Below, piece after piece: positions 19,198 to 27,433 of a stretch of DNA of 64,000 nucleotides. Both the position numbers and the translations under genes were made by a program. The stretch is from assembly GCA_038125725.1 (NCBI GenBank), contig JAYPEK010000013.1, forward strand, positions 1 through 64,000, in the 5' to 3' direction. The notes beneath the pieces are model-generated. The model worked only from the letters and a program-made list of their open reading frames with translations, ran no database searches and had not been told where the DNA came from. Within the stretch, counting starts at the first letter, position 1; each line of letters opens with the position of its first letter. Source of the stretch: TMED8 sp038125725. Its GTDB lineage: Bacteria; Pseudomonadota; Alphaproteobacteria; Rhodospirillales; Casp-alpha2.

Positions 19198-20628
19198 GTG
19201 CCAGCCGTTTTGAATAGCAAATTCAGGGTCTTGATCCTGGTCCTGGTGGTCAATCTGGGACTTGGCGGCTGCAGCCTGATGCAGGGGCAAATGTTCGACG
19301 AATCCTTCTGGGCCGGCTCGCCGTTCCAGGAAAACGTCGAGGCCGAGCTGGGAATCGCCGAACTGGCGAAGGGGAACTACATCACCGCCGAAGCGCACTT
19401 CAAGAAAGCGCTCAGGCGCAACGCCCGCGACATCGATGCATTGATCGGTGCCGGGATTCTTTATCAAAACACCGGTCAGATGACCAAGGCCCGCGAGATG
19501 TACGAGGCGGTGCTGGCGTTGCGTCCGGACGAGGCGCAGCAGTTCGTGGTCTGGAACTCGATCACCACGCGGCCGGCCTCGCAGATCGCCAGCGTCAATC
19601 TGTCGCTGCTGGAGAGCGGCGTCACGCCCGGCCAGCAGCAGCCGGCACCCGGCGCGGCACCGTCACCGATGGTCAACCAGCCCGTCACCGGCGCGCCGGC
19701 GGCTTCCGCCATGCTCGGGCGCTCCATCCCGCAGCCGCAACCCGGCCCGATGGCGCAGCCGAGCAGCCTGGGCGCCGGTAATGCCATGGCCCAGCCCGGT
19801 GGCGCGGGCGGTGTCGCGTCGTTCGAAGGCAACGACGCCAACATGATGTCCCGCTTCGCCACCCTGAAGGCGCTGCGCGATCAGGGCCTGATCACCGCCG
19901 ACGAATTCGCCAGCCGGCGCCAGACCAACATCGGTGCCTTGCTGCCGCTGACGTCGCCGCCGCCGGCGGCGGGGCTGGAGCGCCCGGTGCCATCGACGAA
20001 ACAGATCGCCGGGCGCCTCCGGGCCATCGGACGGGCGCTTGAAATGCGCGCCATCTCTGTTTCCCAGCACGCCGCCGAGCGCAACATGATCCTCGATGCC
20101 ATGATGCCCTCCGCCCCAGTTGTGGTGGCCAATCCGGCGGTGCCGCCGAAAGGCCTGATGGAGGCGGCCGATTCCGTGCGCCGGCTGGAGAAGCTGCGCA
20201 ACGACGGCTTCATCAGCTCCGACGAATACGCGCGCGAGCGCCAGGCCATCGAGCTTTCGATGCGCCCGGCCCAGCCGGCCGCCATGGCCAAGCCGATGGC
20301 GGCGCCGTCACAGGCGGTGGCGGGGTCGGCAAAGCTGGAGAAGAAGGAAGAGATGGCCAAGCCGGCCGGGCCGCAGCCCGCCGTGCATCTGGCGTCCTAC
20401 CGTTCGCAGCAGCAGGCGGAGCGCGGATGGGCCCAGATCAAGCGCGCCCATACGGCCATTCTGGGTAAGCTTGAGCATGAGGTCTCGCGCGTCAATCTTG
20501 GTTCCAAGGGGGTCTACTATCGCCTCAAGGCCGGTCCGTTCAAGGACGCGGCCGCCGCGAAAAACGCCTGCGGCCAGCTCAAGCGCCGCCGCCAGTTCTG
20601 CGAGCCCAGCATGATGGACGCCGGCTGA
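19198..20628 (+). CDS. TPR/SPOR lipoprotein with three SHOCT-like repeats
   Basis: The GTG start at 19198 follows a G-rich ribosome binding site and puts a lipobox LGGC at residues 22-25, so the protein should be a lipoprotein. After that come TPR-like helices (about 45-120), a Pro/Gln/Ala-rich linker, and three related segments at about 223-250, 274-302 and 330-358 (LKALRDQGLITADEF, LRAIGRALEMRAIS, LEKLRNDGFISSDEY) that look like SHOCT motifs. A C-terminal SPOR domain (about 396-470) follows, ending near VYYRLKAGPF. SPOR domains bind denuded peptidoglycan at the septum, so a role in the cell envelope or division is likely. The total length is 476 residues. Confidence 0.85.
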   Translation: MPAVLNSKFRVLILVLVVNLGLGGCSLMQGQMFDESFWAGSPFQENVEAELGIAELAKGNYITAEAHFKKALRRNARDIDALIGAGILYQNTGQMTKAREMYEAVLALRPDEAQQFVVWNSITTRPASQIASVNLSLLESGVTPGQQQPAPGAAPSPMVNQPVTGAPAASAMLGRSIPQPQPGPMAQPSSLGAGNAMAQPGGAGGVASFEGNDANMMSRFATLKALRDQGLITADEFASRRQTNIGALLPLTSPPPAAGLERPVPSTKQIAGRLRAIGRALEMRAISVSQHAAERNMILDAMMPSAPVVVANPAVPPKGLMEAADSVRRLEKLRNDGFISSDEYARERQAIELSMRPAQPAAMAKPMAAPSQAVAGSAKLEKKEEMAKPAGPQPAVHLASYRSQQQAERGWAQIKRAHTAILGKLEHEVSRVNLGSKGVYYRLKAGPFKDAAAAKNACGQLKRRRQFCEPSMMDAG

Positions 20629-20660
20629 GCCGCTTCCGCTGTCACCGATCCTGACGTACA

Positions 20661-21191
20661 ATGTGGTTTCCGGGCCGCGAGGCCATCGCCGGAGCCACGA
20701 TTGTGAGCCGCTTTTTCGGAAACCAGATCGTCATCGAGCCCGAGCGGATCGACTATCCGTTGGCGCGCATGGTGTACGACTATTGGCTGTCGCTCTGTCA
20801 TGACGGCCGCCATCCGGGCTGGGCGGATTTCGACCTGATGGCCATCTACAAGGCGGCGCCGTTCATGACCGTCAAAGACGTGGAGGACGCCGAGGACGGG
20901 GGCACGGAATTCCGCAACCGCTTCTTCGTAACCGGGCTGCGCGAGGTGTTGGGCTTCGACGGCACCGGCAAACGATTGAGCGAGAACTACTCCGGCGACG
21001 CCCTTGAGATGGTCACCGCGATCTGCCGGCAGGTGTGGGAGAGCCGAGCCGTGGTGCAAAGCAACGGTCGGGTGGTCTGGGCGGAAGATAGGGACTTCAT
21101 CACCTATTCCTGCCTTTACATGCCGCTGGACGGACCGGTCGCGGGGGAAACGACGCACCTGGTCAGTGTGTTCGATTTCAACGTGTTCTAG
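20661..21191 (+). CDS. PAS-domain (PAS_5 type) protein
   Basis: The 176-residue protein resembles the single-domain PAS_5 proteins abundant in Rhodospirillales. IDYPLARMVYDYWLSL opens the domain, and FRNRFFVTGLREVLGFDGTGKRLSE corresponds to the central PAS strand-helix part. No effector domain is attached, so it may be a partner of a separate kinase; a CHASE2 kinase lies 3 kb away. The ATG at 20661 lacks a clear ribosome binding site. GTG 20703 is a possible alternative start that would still keep the domain. It ends 12 bp from the convergent TpsB gene. Confidence 0.75.
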   Translation: MWFPGREAIAGATIVSRFFGNQIVIEPERIDYPLARMVYDYWLSLCHDGRHPGWADFDLMAIYKAAPFMTVKDVEDAEDGGTEFRNRFFVTGLREVLGFDGTGKRLSENYSGDALEMVTAICRQVWESRAVVQSNGRVVWAEDRDFITYSCLYMPLDGPVAGETTHLVSVFDFNVF

Positions 21192-21203
21192 GGGACAAAA
21201 GGC

Positions 21204-22943
21204 CTATCGGTTGGCCAGCAGGTAGAAGAACAGCCTCGGTTCCTTGTCGTTCTCGTTGGCGACGATACGGGTCAGCGGGGTGGCGATTTCGAGACCGGAG
21301 AACACCGACTTGGTGATGCCGAGGCGCACACCGCCTCCCGCCGATGACAGGCTGGCGTGGTCCTGGAAATCGGTGGCCTCGGTTTCCCAGACGACACCGA
21401 AATCATAAAAGCCGTAGACCTGATAGGAATCGAGATAGGGCCAGGACAGGAACTTGCCGTACTGAATCTCGATGGCGCCGGCGGCGGCATGATCGCCGGA
21501 GATCTCACCGGAATCGAAAGCGCGACCAAACTGGGTGCCGCCCAGATAGAACTCCTCGCTCGACAACAGCCACCGGTCCGCGCGCTGCCCCGCCACCGAC
21601 AATTGCACCGTCCAGGTCTTGCCGATCTTCTGGCGCCGGCTGGCGGAAAGCATCAGCTTGGTAAATTCCGCCCGGCCATTGGTGCGCGACGGCGCGCGCG
21701 ACTGGCTCGGATATTCCCCTTCCGATGCGCCGAGGATGTCGAGACCACGCGACAGTTCCAATGACAGGCTGTTCTGTCCGTCGAGGCTGTCATTCAGGTT
21801 GTAGTCGGCGCCGAAACGGAGAACCCGCAGGCGGTCGTCGAACTCCCGTACATTGCTGTCATCCTGGCGCTGGTTGACGACGTCGAACCGGCCCGAAATT
21901 TCCAGGTTGTGGTCGCGCGAGCGGATCAGTGGGTAGGCGAGACCGAGGACGGCCCGGGTACTCTTGTTGCCAAGGTTGGTTTCATCGTATTGGGCGCCGA
22001 CGTCGGCGACGCTGTGCGAGGCCGATACCCAGCCGCGCAGTCCCTCGGAGCCGATCCAGTGCTCCTGGGTCACTTGCACGTAGACCAGCTCTTCCGGTGT
22101 GGCGGGAATGGTGAACAGGGTCACGCCCGTCCGCGTGCCGCCGAGCGCGCCGGTGTTGAGGTTGGCATTGAGCAGCGCCTGATAGCGGCCGACGGCGCGG
22201 GTGCCGCGGTTGTCGATGCTGGCCGAGCCGTCAAGCGTGCGGTCGCTCATGCGCATCACCAGTTCGAATTCGCCTTTGGCCGAATCGATGGGATTGAGCG
22301 ATCCGTCGACGGTGGCGCCCGGCAGGTCGTCGATCAAAAGCATGTAGCGCTCCAGGTGCGCCAGCTGTGCGGGGCGCGCCTCGGTGATCTTGTCGGCGTA
22401 GCGCTTCACCAGTTCACCGCGCCCGCATAGATCGCCCTCGAACCGAACCCGGGTGATGGCGCCTTCGGCGATGCGGATGCGGAGGATGCCGAGCGCCAGG
22501 TCCTGCGGCTCGGCGCTGGCGGTGGCCAGGAAATAGCCGTCGTCGCGGTACTTCTGGGTGATCGCCTTGACCAGATCTTGAATCTGCGCCAGCGACACCT
22601 GGCTCGCCATCAGGGGTTCACAGAGGGGCGCGAACTCGGCGACCGGATAGACACTGGCGCCAATGACCTCGACGCCGGCCAAGACGAACTCACCTTCGAT
22701 GCCGTCCGGTTTCAGGTCCATGGTGGGCAAGGCGGGGATAGTCGCCGGCTTTTCCTCCGGTGCTGGCGCCGCGGGTTTGCGAATGCGGTTCTCGATCTTG
22801 CCGGGTTCGACGCCGGAGGGCGTGGCGTTCTGCGCGCCGGCGGGCGTGGCGGCCAAGGCACTCAGGAGCAGCGCTGCCGATAGGCTGCTCAGGGCAAAAG
22901 AGACTGATGATCGGTGTCTCAATTTCTGGCCTGTTAAGATCAT
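21204..22943 (-). CDS. ShlB/FhaC/HecB family outer-membrane transporter (TpsB, two-partner secretion)
   Basis: The 579-residue protein has a signal peptide ending AGA before QNATPSG, a proline-rich linker, a POTRA_2 domain (about 85-165: FVLAGVEVIGASVYP through IRIAEGAITRVRFEGD) and a C-terminal beta-barrel (about 215-579) with conserved FYLGGTQFGRAF and VYGFYDFG stretches. TpsB proteins export a large beta-helical TpsA partner, but no TpsA gene is nearby in the window. The start at 22943 has a GGGGGA ribosome binding site. It is divergent from the FecR-domain gene, sharing a 211-bp AT-rich spacer with paired inverted repeats. Confidence 0.9.
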   Translation of the reverse strand: MILTGQKLRHRSSVSFALSSLSAALLLSALAATPAGAQNATPSGVEPGKIENRIRKPAAPAPEEKPATIPALPTMDLKPDGIEGEFVLAGVEVIGASVYPVAEFAPLCEPLMASQVSLAQIQDLVKAITQKYRDDGYFLATASAEPQDLALGILRIRIAEGAITRVRFEGDLCGRGELVKRYADKITEARPAQLAHLERYMLLIDDLPGATVDGSLNPIDSAKGEFELVMRMSDRTLDGSASIDNRGTRAVGRYQALLNANLNTGALGGTRTGVTLFTIPATPEELVYVQVTQEHWIGSEGLRGWVSASHSVADVGAQYDETNLGNKSTRAVLGLAYPLIRSRDHNLEISGRFDVVNQRQDDSNVREFDDRLRVLRFGADYNLNDSLDGQNSLSLELSRGLDILGASEGEYPSQSRAPSRTNGRAEFTKLMLSASRRQKIGKTWTVQLSVAGQRADRWLLSSEEFYLGGTQFGRAFDSGEISGDHAAAGAIEIQYGKFLSWPYLDSYQVYGFYDFGVVWETEATDFQDHASLSSAGGGVRLGITKSVFSGLEIATPLTRIVANENDKEPRLFFYLLANR

Positions 22944-22994
22944 TTCCCCCGGGCACCGGCTCGTTTATCCTCACTCGCTATATATCTCAGATGG

Positions 22995-23037
22995 TGTAGG
23001 AAAATCCAACCTACATATCACCGAGTGGGAATATGTA
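22995..23037. promoter_or_regulatory. Two overlapping inverted repeats in the TpsB/FecR divergent spacer
   Basis: First repeat: TGTAGG (22995-23000) and CCTACA (23010-23015) around a 9-base loop. Second repeat: TACATAT (23012-23018) and ATATGTA (23031-23037) around a 12-base loop. The repeats share TACA, so as RNA hairpins they would exclude each other; as DNA they could be adjoining regulator sites. They lie about 50 bp from the TpsB start and about 120 bp from the FecR-gene start. The function is unproven. Confidence 0.4.
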
Positions 23038-23154
23038 ACTATTTACATTTCGACTTCGAAACGATATCATCATGTATAAATCTTAGAATAAACATCATTG
23101 CTCTGCATGGGAAACTGGCGATATCTCCTAGAGACATTCGTAGGGGTCGAGTTT

Positions 23155-24258
23155 ATGTACGGTCAAGGTCTGCGGGGCGAAAAATTCCTTAAATTTCTTA
23201 TGGTTATGGTCCTGGCGCTCGGCGCCGGCCTAGCGACGGCGATATTCGCGCCACCGCAAGTTGCCGCCGGCCAGCCGGCGGATTGGCGGGTTCTTTCCGT
23301 CACCAACGCAGAGATTCGCCTGCCGGGCGGCGGCTGGCAGCCGCTGGATGGGAATACACAGTTAGTTGCCGGCGCGGAGATTCGCGTCGCGGCCGCGGGA
23401 CGCGCTGTCCTGGAAAGCGAAGGCGATCAGTTGACGCTGTCGCCGAACAGCCGCATGAAACTGCCGGCCGGTGCCGAGGCGCGCGACCAGAGCGTGCTGC
23501 AGTCCGTCGGCACCATCGTCTATAAGATCAGGAAGCGCGCACGGCAGTTGCTGCAGGGCGTCTCCACCGGCGCACAGCCCCTGGCGCCGGGAGAAACCCC
23601 GTTCAAGGTCGGCACGCCTTATCTGGCGGCGGTGATCAAAGGAACCACTTTCTCGGTCAATGTCTCTGCACAAGGCGCGGCGCTGCACGTGACGGAAGGC
23701 TTGGTCGAGGCGATCTCCGCCTCCACCGGCGAGCGAGGCCTGGTGCGGCCGGGCCAGACGGCGCGCGTTGGTTCGCTGCCGGGCGCGGCGCTGAGCATCA
23801 GCCATGGCGGCCAGACACGGGGCCGGCCGGCCGGAACCCAAGCCGCCGGCGACGAAGCCAAAGCCGGCGACGACGGTGCCGCCAAGGCGCAAGGCGCGGC
23901 GAAGGGCCAAAGCGCCCAGGCGCCCGGCAAGGGGCTCAAGGTCGCTGTCGGTAGCGGTCGCGTCGACGTGGCGAAGTCTTCCAAGGGGCTGTTGCGCGCC
24001 AAGGGCGCCGGATCGTCGGTCGCGTCCAATTCGCGCAATGTGCCAGGCAAGAAAACCGTCAAAATCGGCGGCAAGCCGGTGACTCCCGGCCAGTTGACGG
24101 CTGGTCTCGGCAATGTCGCGATTCCCGGCCTGCTGCCCAACGGCAAGACCTTCCCGGGCGGCGGCAATGCCGGTGGGAATGGCAACGGCAACGGCAATAG
24201 TGGCGGCAGCAACGGCAGCAACGGCTGCAACGGCAACGGCAAGAAGCCCGGGTGCTGA
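23155..24258 (+). CDS. FecR-domain periplasmic protein with Asn/Gly-rich tail
   Basis: The 367-residue protein starts at ATG 23155 (AGGGG upstream), has an N-terminal signal or anchor helix (FLKFLMVMVLALGAGLATA), then a FecR domain: GGGWQPLDGNTQLVAGAEIR, ESEGDQLTLSPNSRMKLP, and a central segment ending FKVGTPYLAAVIKGTTFSV and LHVTEGLVEAIS. A long Lys/Ala/Gly-rich part follows, closing with an Asn-Gly repeat and two cysteines (NGCNGNG and KPGC). FecR domains usually sense or scaffold in the periplasm. It is divergent from TpsB and 63 bp upstream of a CHASE2 kinase. The tail is low complexity, and alternative starts exist at 23098 and 23107. Confidence 0.85.
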   Translation: MYGQGLRGEKFLKFLMVMVLALGAGLATAIFAPPQVAAGQPADWRVLSVTNAEIRLPGGGWQPLDGNTQLVAGAEIRVAAAGRAVLESEGDQLTLSPNSRMKLPAGAEARDQSVLQSVGTIVYKIRKRARQLLQGVSTGAQPLAPGETPFKVGTPYLAAVIKGTTFSVNVSAQGAALHVTEGLVEAISASTGERGLVRPGQTARVGSLPGAALSISHGGQTRGRPAGTQAAGDEAKAGDDGAAKAQGAAKGQSAQAPGKGLKVAVGSGRVDVAKSSKGLLRAKGAGSSVASNSRNVPGKKTVKIGGKPVTPGQLTAGLGNVAIPGLLPNGKTFPGGGNAGGNGNGNGNSGGSNGSNGCNGNGKKPGC

Positions 24259-24321
24259 CGCGGTGACGCCGATGACACCGGATCGTCCGCGACGGGACGC
24301 CACCATGATGGAGGACGCCGG

Positions 24322-26631
24322 GTGAGCTTTTTCCGCCCAGTCGATGCGGATTCACCGCTCCCTGCCAGTTGGCGCGCGCGCATCCCCTACGCGGTGATTT
24401 TCCTGGTCGTCGTCCTGGCCTACGCCTGGGACGGACTGGAGCGCGTCGAATTCAACCTGATGGATTCGCGTTTCCGCCTGTCCGACCGGCCGGCGTCGGG
24501 GCAGGTGGTGCGGGTCGGCATCGATAGCCTTTCCTTGCGTGAACTGAACGAGTGGCCGTGGCCGAGGCGCCACCATGCCGAGGTGGTCCGCCGCCTGAAC
24601 GATGCGGGTGCGGCCCGGATCGTCCTCGATATCGATTTGAGTTCGGTCTCGCAGGCGACCGACGACGCCATGCTGGTGGAAGCCATCCGCGATGCCGGCG
24701 GCAAGGTCGTGCTGCCGATGTTCAAGCAGCGCGCTGCGCAATCGAATACGACGGTCTACACCGAGCCACTGCCCATGTTCCGCGCCGAGGCCCAAACCGC
24801 GTCGGTCAACGTACGGCCCGAGGTCGACAGTCTGGTGCGGCGTTACAACCGGGTTGAGGCCTGGGACGGCGCCTTCGTGCCCAGCTTGGCGACGCAGCTT
24901 TCCGGGCAACTTCCGGAACGCTTCGATCCCTTCTACCTGGACTATTCGATCCGACCGGAAAGCATCGACTACCTCTCCTACGTGGACGTTATGCACGGGC
25001 GGTTCTCCGCCGCCGCCGTGGCCGGCAAGACGGTGGTCGTCGGCGCCACGGCGGTCGAACTGGGCGATATGCTCGCCGTGCCGATGTTCGGCGCCATCAG
25101 TGGTTCGCTGTTGCAAGCGTTGGCCTATGAATCGCTGGTCATGGGACGCGCCATCGAGCGTAGCGCCCCGGCCTGGAGCTATATCGCTGGGTTGCTCGTG
25201 GTGATGTTCGCCGGCGCCATGTTCCCGGTTTGGGGCTGGCGGCGCGGCCTGATCGTATCCGTGGCGCTGGCTGCCGGTGGCTACGGCACGGCCGCCTGGG
25301 TGCAGTATCTGATGCCGCTCAGCCTGGATATTTCACCGCCCTTGCTGATCGTGGGGCTGAGTTACCTTTGGAGTCTGATCGAGAAGCTCGACCTGCAGTC
25401 GCTGCGTCTGTTCAAGCAGCACATGGCCGCCGTGCACCGGCGCGCGATGATGGAGACGGTGGTCGACGAAAGCTTCGACGGCATCGTCATCACCAACGAC
25501 GAAGGCCGGGTGGATTTCGTCAATCAGACCGCCTGCAAGCTGCTCGGCTTGCAGGCCACCGACATCGAGGGCCGCAACATCCATCGTTTCATGCCGCGCG
25601 TCGCGCCGGTGGATGAACCGGACGCCCAGGAAATCGATACCCGCGCGCATGCCGTCGTCAAATCCCGGCAGATGACCGTCGAGAATACCGACGGCAGCCG
25701 CATTCCGGTTGAATATTCGACGACGCGGGTATTCCTGGCACCGGGGCAGAGCCCGTTCGAACGCCGCACCCAAGGCCGCTCGGTCTACGTCTACACCATC
25801 CATGACATGCGTGAATCCAGGAAGGCCCAGCAGGCCCTGCGCACGGCGGCGGAAAAGGCGGTGGCGGCGGACCGGGCGAAATCGGAATTGCTGGCCAACG
25901 TCAGCCACGAGCTGCGCACGCCGCTGAATGCCATCATCGGTTTCTCCAGCGTCATGCAGACGGAAATGTTCGGCCCGCTCGGCAATTCCAAGTACAACGA
26001 ATATGTCTCCGATATCCTATTCAGCGGCGAGCACCTGCTCGACTTGGTCAACAACCTGCTGACCGTGTCGCGCATGGATTCCGGCAAATACAATCTGTCG
26101 GAGGAATACAACGACCTGGGCGCGCTGGTGGAAAAGTGCTGGCACATGATTTCCGCCAATCCGAAAGCGACGGATATCGAGTTCCAGGCCGTGATTTCCA
26201 GCGACTTGCCCAGGGTTTGGGCCGACAGCAACAGCATGATGCAGGTTCTGATCAACTTGATCGGCAACGCGGTCAAGTTCACGCCTGCCGGCGGCGCCAT
26301 CAAGGTGCTGGCCTACCAGGAAGATTCCGGTGCGGTGACGCTGGTCGTCGCCGATACCGGTATCGGCATCGACGCGGAAGACATCGCCAAGATTACCGAA
26401 CCCTTCGAGCAGGTGGCCGAGGCCACCAGCCGCGATCACGGCGGTGCCGGGCTCGGGCTCTATATCGTCAAAAAGCTGGTGGAGATGCACCGCGCCAAGA
26501 TGGACATCTCCAGCGAGCCCGACATGGGCACCCGCATCGCCATTACCTTCCCGCGTGAACGCTCCGAGGGCCTCGACAACGTGATCGAGCTGCGGAGCGC
26601 CGGCGAAACCAAGATCGAGAGCAGCGCGTAA
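24322..26631 (+). CDS. CHASE2 sensor histidine kinase with PAS domain
   Basis: This 769-residue membrane kinase has one N-terminal transmembrane helix (about 22-38), an extracytoplasmic CHASE2 sensor (about 40-290), three helices (about 275-350), a PAS domain (about 375-480, with FDGIVITNDEGRVDFVN) and a HisKA/HATPase core. The phosphorylated histidine is His529 in NVSHELRTPLN, the N box is LINLIGNAVKF, the G1 box is DTGIGID (about 679) and the G2 box is GGAGLGLYIV. It uses a GTG start after GGAGGAC. No response regulator is adjacent. The placement next to a FecR protein suggests that the two form one periplasmic sensing module, which is an inference. Confidence 0.93.
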   Translation: MSFFRPVDADSPLPASWRARIPYAVIFLVVVLAYAWDGLERVEFNLMDSRFRLSDRPASGQVVRVGIDSLSLRELNEWPWPRRHHAEVVRRLNDAGAARIVLDIDLSSVSQATDDAMLVEAIRDAGGKVVLPMFKQRAAQSNTTVYTEPLPMFRAEAQTASVNVRPEVDSLVRRYNRVEAWDGAFVPSLATQLSGQLPERFDPFYLDYSIRPESIDYLSYVDVMHGRFSAAAVAGKTVVVGATAVELGDMLAVPMFGAISGSLLQALAYESLVMGRAIERSAPAWSYIAGLLVVMFAGAMFPVWGWRRGLIVSVALAAGGYGTAAWVQYLMPLSLDISPPLLIVGLSYLWSLIEKLDLQSLRLFKQHMAAVHRRAMMETVVDESFDGIVITNDEGRVDFVNQTACKLLGLQATDIEGRNIHRFMPRVAPVDEPDAQEIDTRAHAVVKSRQMTVENTDGSRIPVEYSTTRVFLAPGQSPFERRTQGRSVYVYTIHDMRESRKAQQALRTAAEKAVAADRAKSELLANVSHELRTPLNAIIGFSSVMQTEMFGPLGNSKYNEYVSDILFSGEHLLDLVNNLLTVSRMDSGKYNLSEEYNDLGALVEKCWHMISANPKATDIEFQAVISSDLPRVWADSNSMMQVLINLIGNAVKFTPAGGAIKVLAYQEDSGAVTLVVADTGIGIDAEDIAKITEPFEQVAEATSRDHGGAGLGLYIVKKLVEMHRAKMDISSEPDMGTRIAITFPRERSEGLDNVIELRSAGETKIESSA

Positions 26632-26659
26632 AGCCGCGCCCAGTCGCTTTCCCGTCAGA

Positions 26660-27433
26660 TCATTCGAAGCTGCCGCCGCGCCCGGCGCCGTCCTTGAAGC
26701 GCGCCGCGCCGCTTGCGGCTTCCGAGCGTTTGGCGGCCTCGGCGCCGTCGGCTTCTGCAACCAGGCGCTCGGCTTCGGCGGCATCGAAGGCGGCCCAGGC
26801 CGCCGCCCGGTCGGCGCGCGTCGCCAGCGGCGGGAAGGCGGCGATCTCGCTTGCCAGGGCGATTGCGGCGGGCAGGGCTTCGCCGGCTGGGACAACGCGA
26901 TTGGCGAGCCCGATGGCAAGCGCTTCGGTGGCATCCACCGGCCGTCCCGTCAGCAGCATGTCCAGTGCCCGGCCACGGCCGATGACGGCTGGGAGCCGCG
27001 TCGGCGTGCCGTCGCTCATGGGGACGCCGAAGCGCCGGCAGAAGACGCCGAACACGGCGCTCTCGCTGGCGATGCGCAAATCCGCCCATAGCGCCACGCC
27101 GAGCCCGCCGGCCACCGCATGGCCTTCGACGGCGGCGATGACGGGCTTGGCGCAGGGCCTGGCCAGCGGGCCGTCGGCGCTGGCCCAGGGCCGGTAACGG
27201 GCTTGTGTGTCCGCCATTTCGCGGAGGTCCGCGCCGGCACAGAAGGCGCCGCCCGCGCCGGTGATGACGGCGGCGCCGATGGCTGCATCGGTTTCGATGC
27301 GGTGAATGGCGTCCTGCAGCGCGTCCAGCGCGGCGGCGTCGAGGGCATTGCGGGCGCCCGGCCGGTCGATGGTGATGACCGCGACAGCGCCGTCGGTTTC
27401 CAGGCGAAGGCCTTCGGTTGTGCTGTTGCTCAC
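26660..27433 (-). CDS. Enoyl-CoA hydratase/isomerase family protein
   Basis: The 257-residue crotonase-fold protein has the oxyanion-hole segments AFCAGADLREM and HAVAGGLGVALWADLRIA. Crotonases hydrate, isomerise or cleave acyl-CoA substrates. In the second active-site region, where classical hydratases have a glutamate, the sequence reads FGVPMSDGTPTRLP, so the exact reaction is uncertain. The C-terminus is extended and Ala/Glu/Lys rich. It starts with GTG overlapping the CoA-transferase stop by 4 bp and is the last gene of the thiolase/CoA-transferase/hydratase operon. Confidence 0.9.
   Translation of the reverse strand: MSNSTTEGLRLETDGAVAVITIDRPGARNALDAAALDALQDAIHRIETDAAIGAAVITGAGGAFCAGADLREMADTQARYRPWASADGPLARPCAKPVIAAVEGHAVAGGLGVALWADLRIASESAVFGVFCRRFGVPMSDGTPTRLPAVIGRGRALDMLLTGRPVDATEALAIGLANRVVPAGEALPAAIALASEIAAFPPLATRADRAAAWAAFDAAEAERLVAEADGAEAAKRSEAASGAARFKDGAGRGGSFE

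Noticed and set aside
21204..22943. Haemolysin secretion or virulence locus
   Set aside because: The family name refers to ShlB, but no haemolysin or filamentous adhesin gene is present; only the transporter fold is supported.
24180..24250. Short tandem repeats as a CRISPR or regulatory repeat array
   Set aside because: The repeats are 6-base coding repeats for Asn-Gly inside the FecR-protein frame, without spacers.
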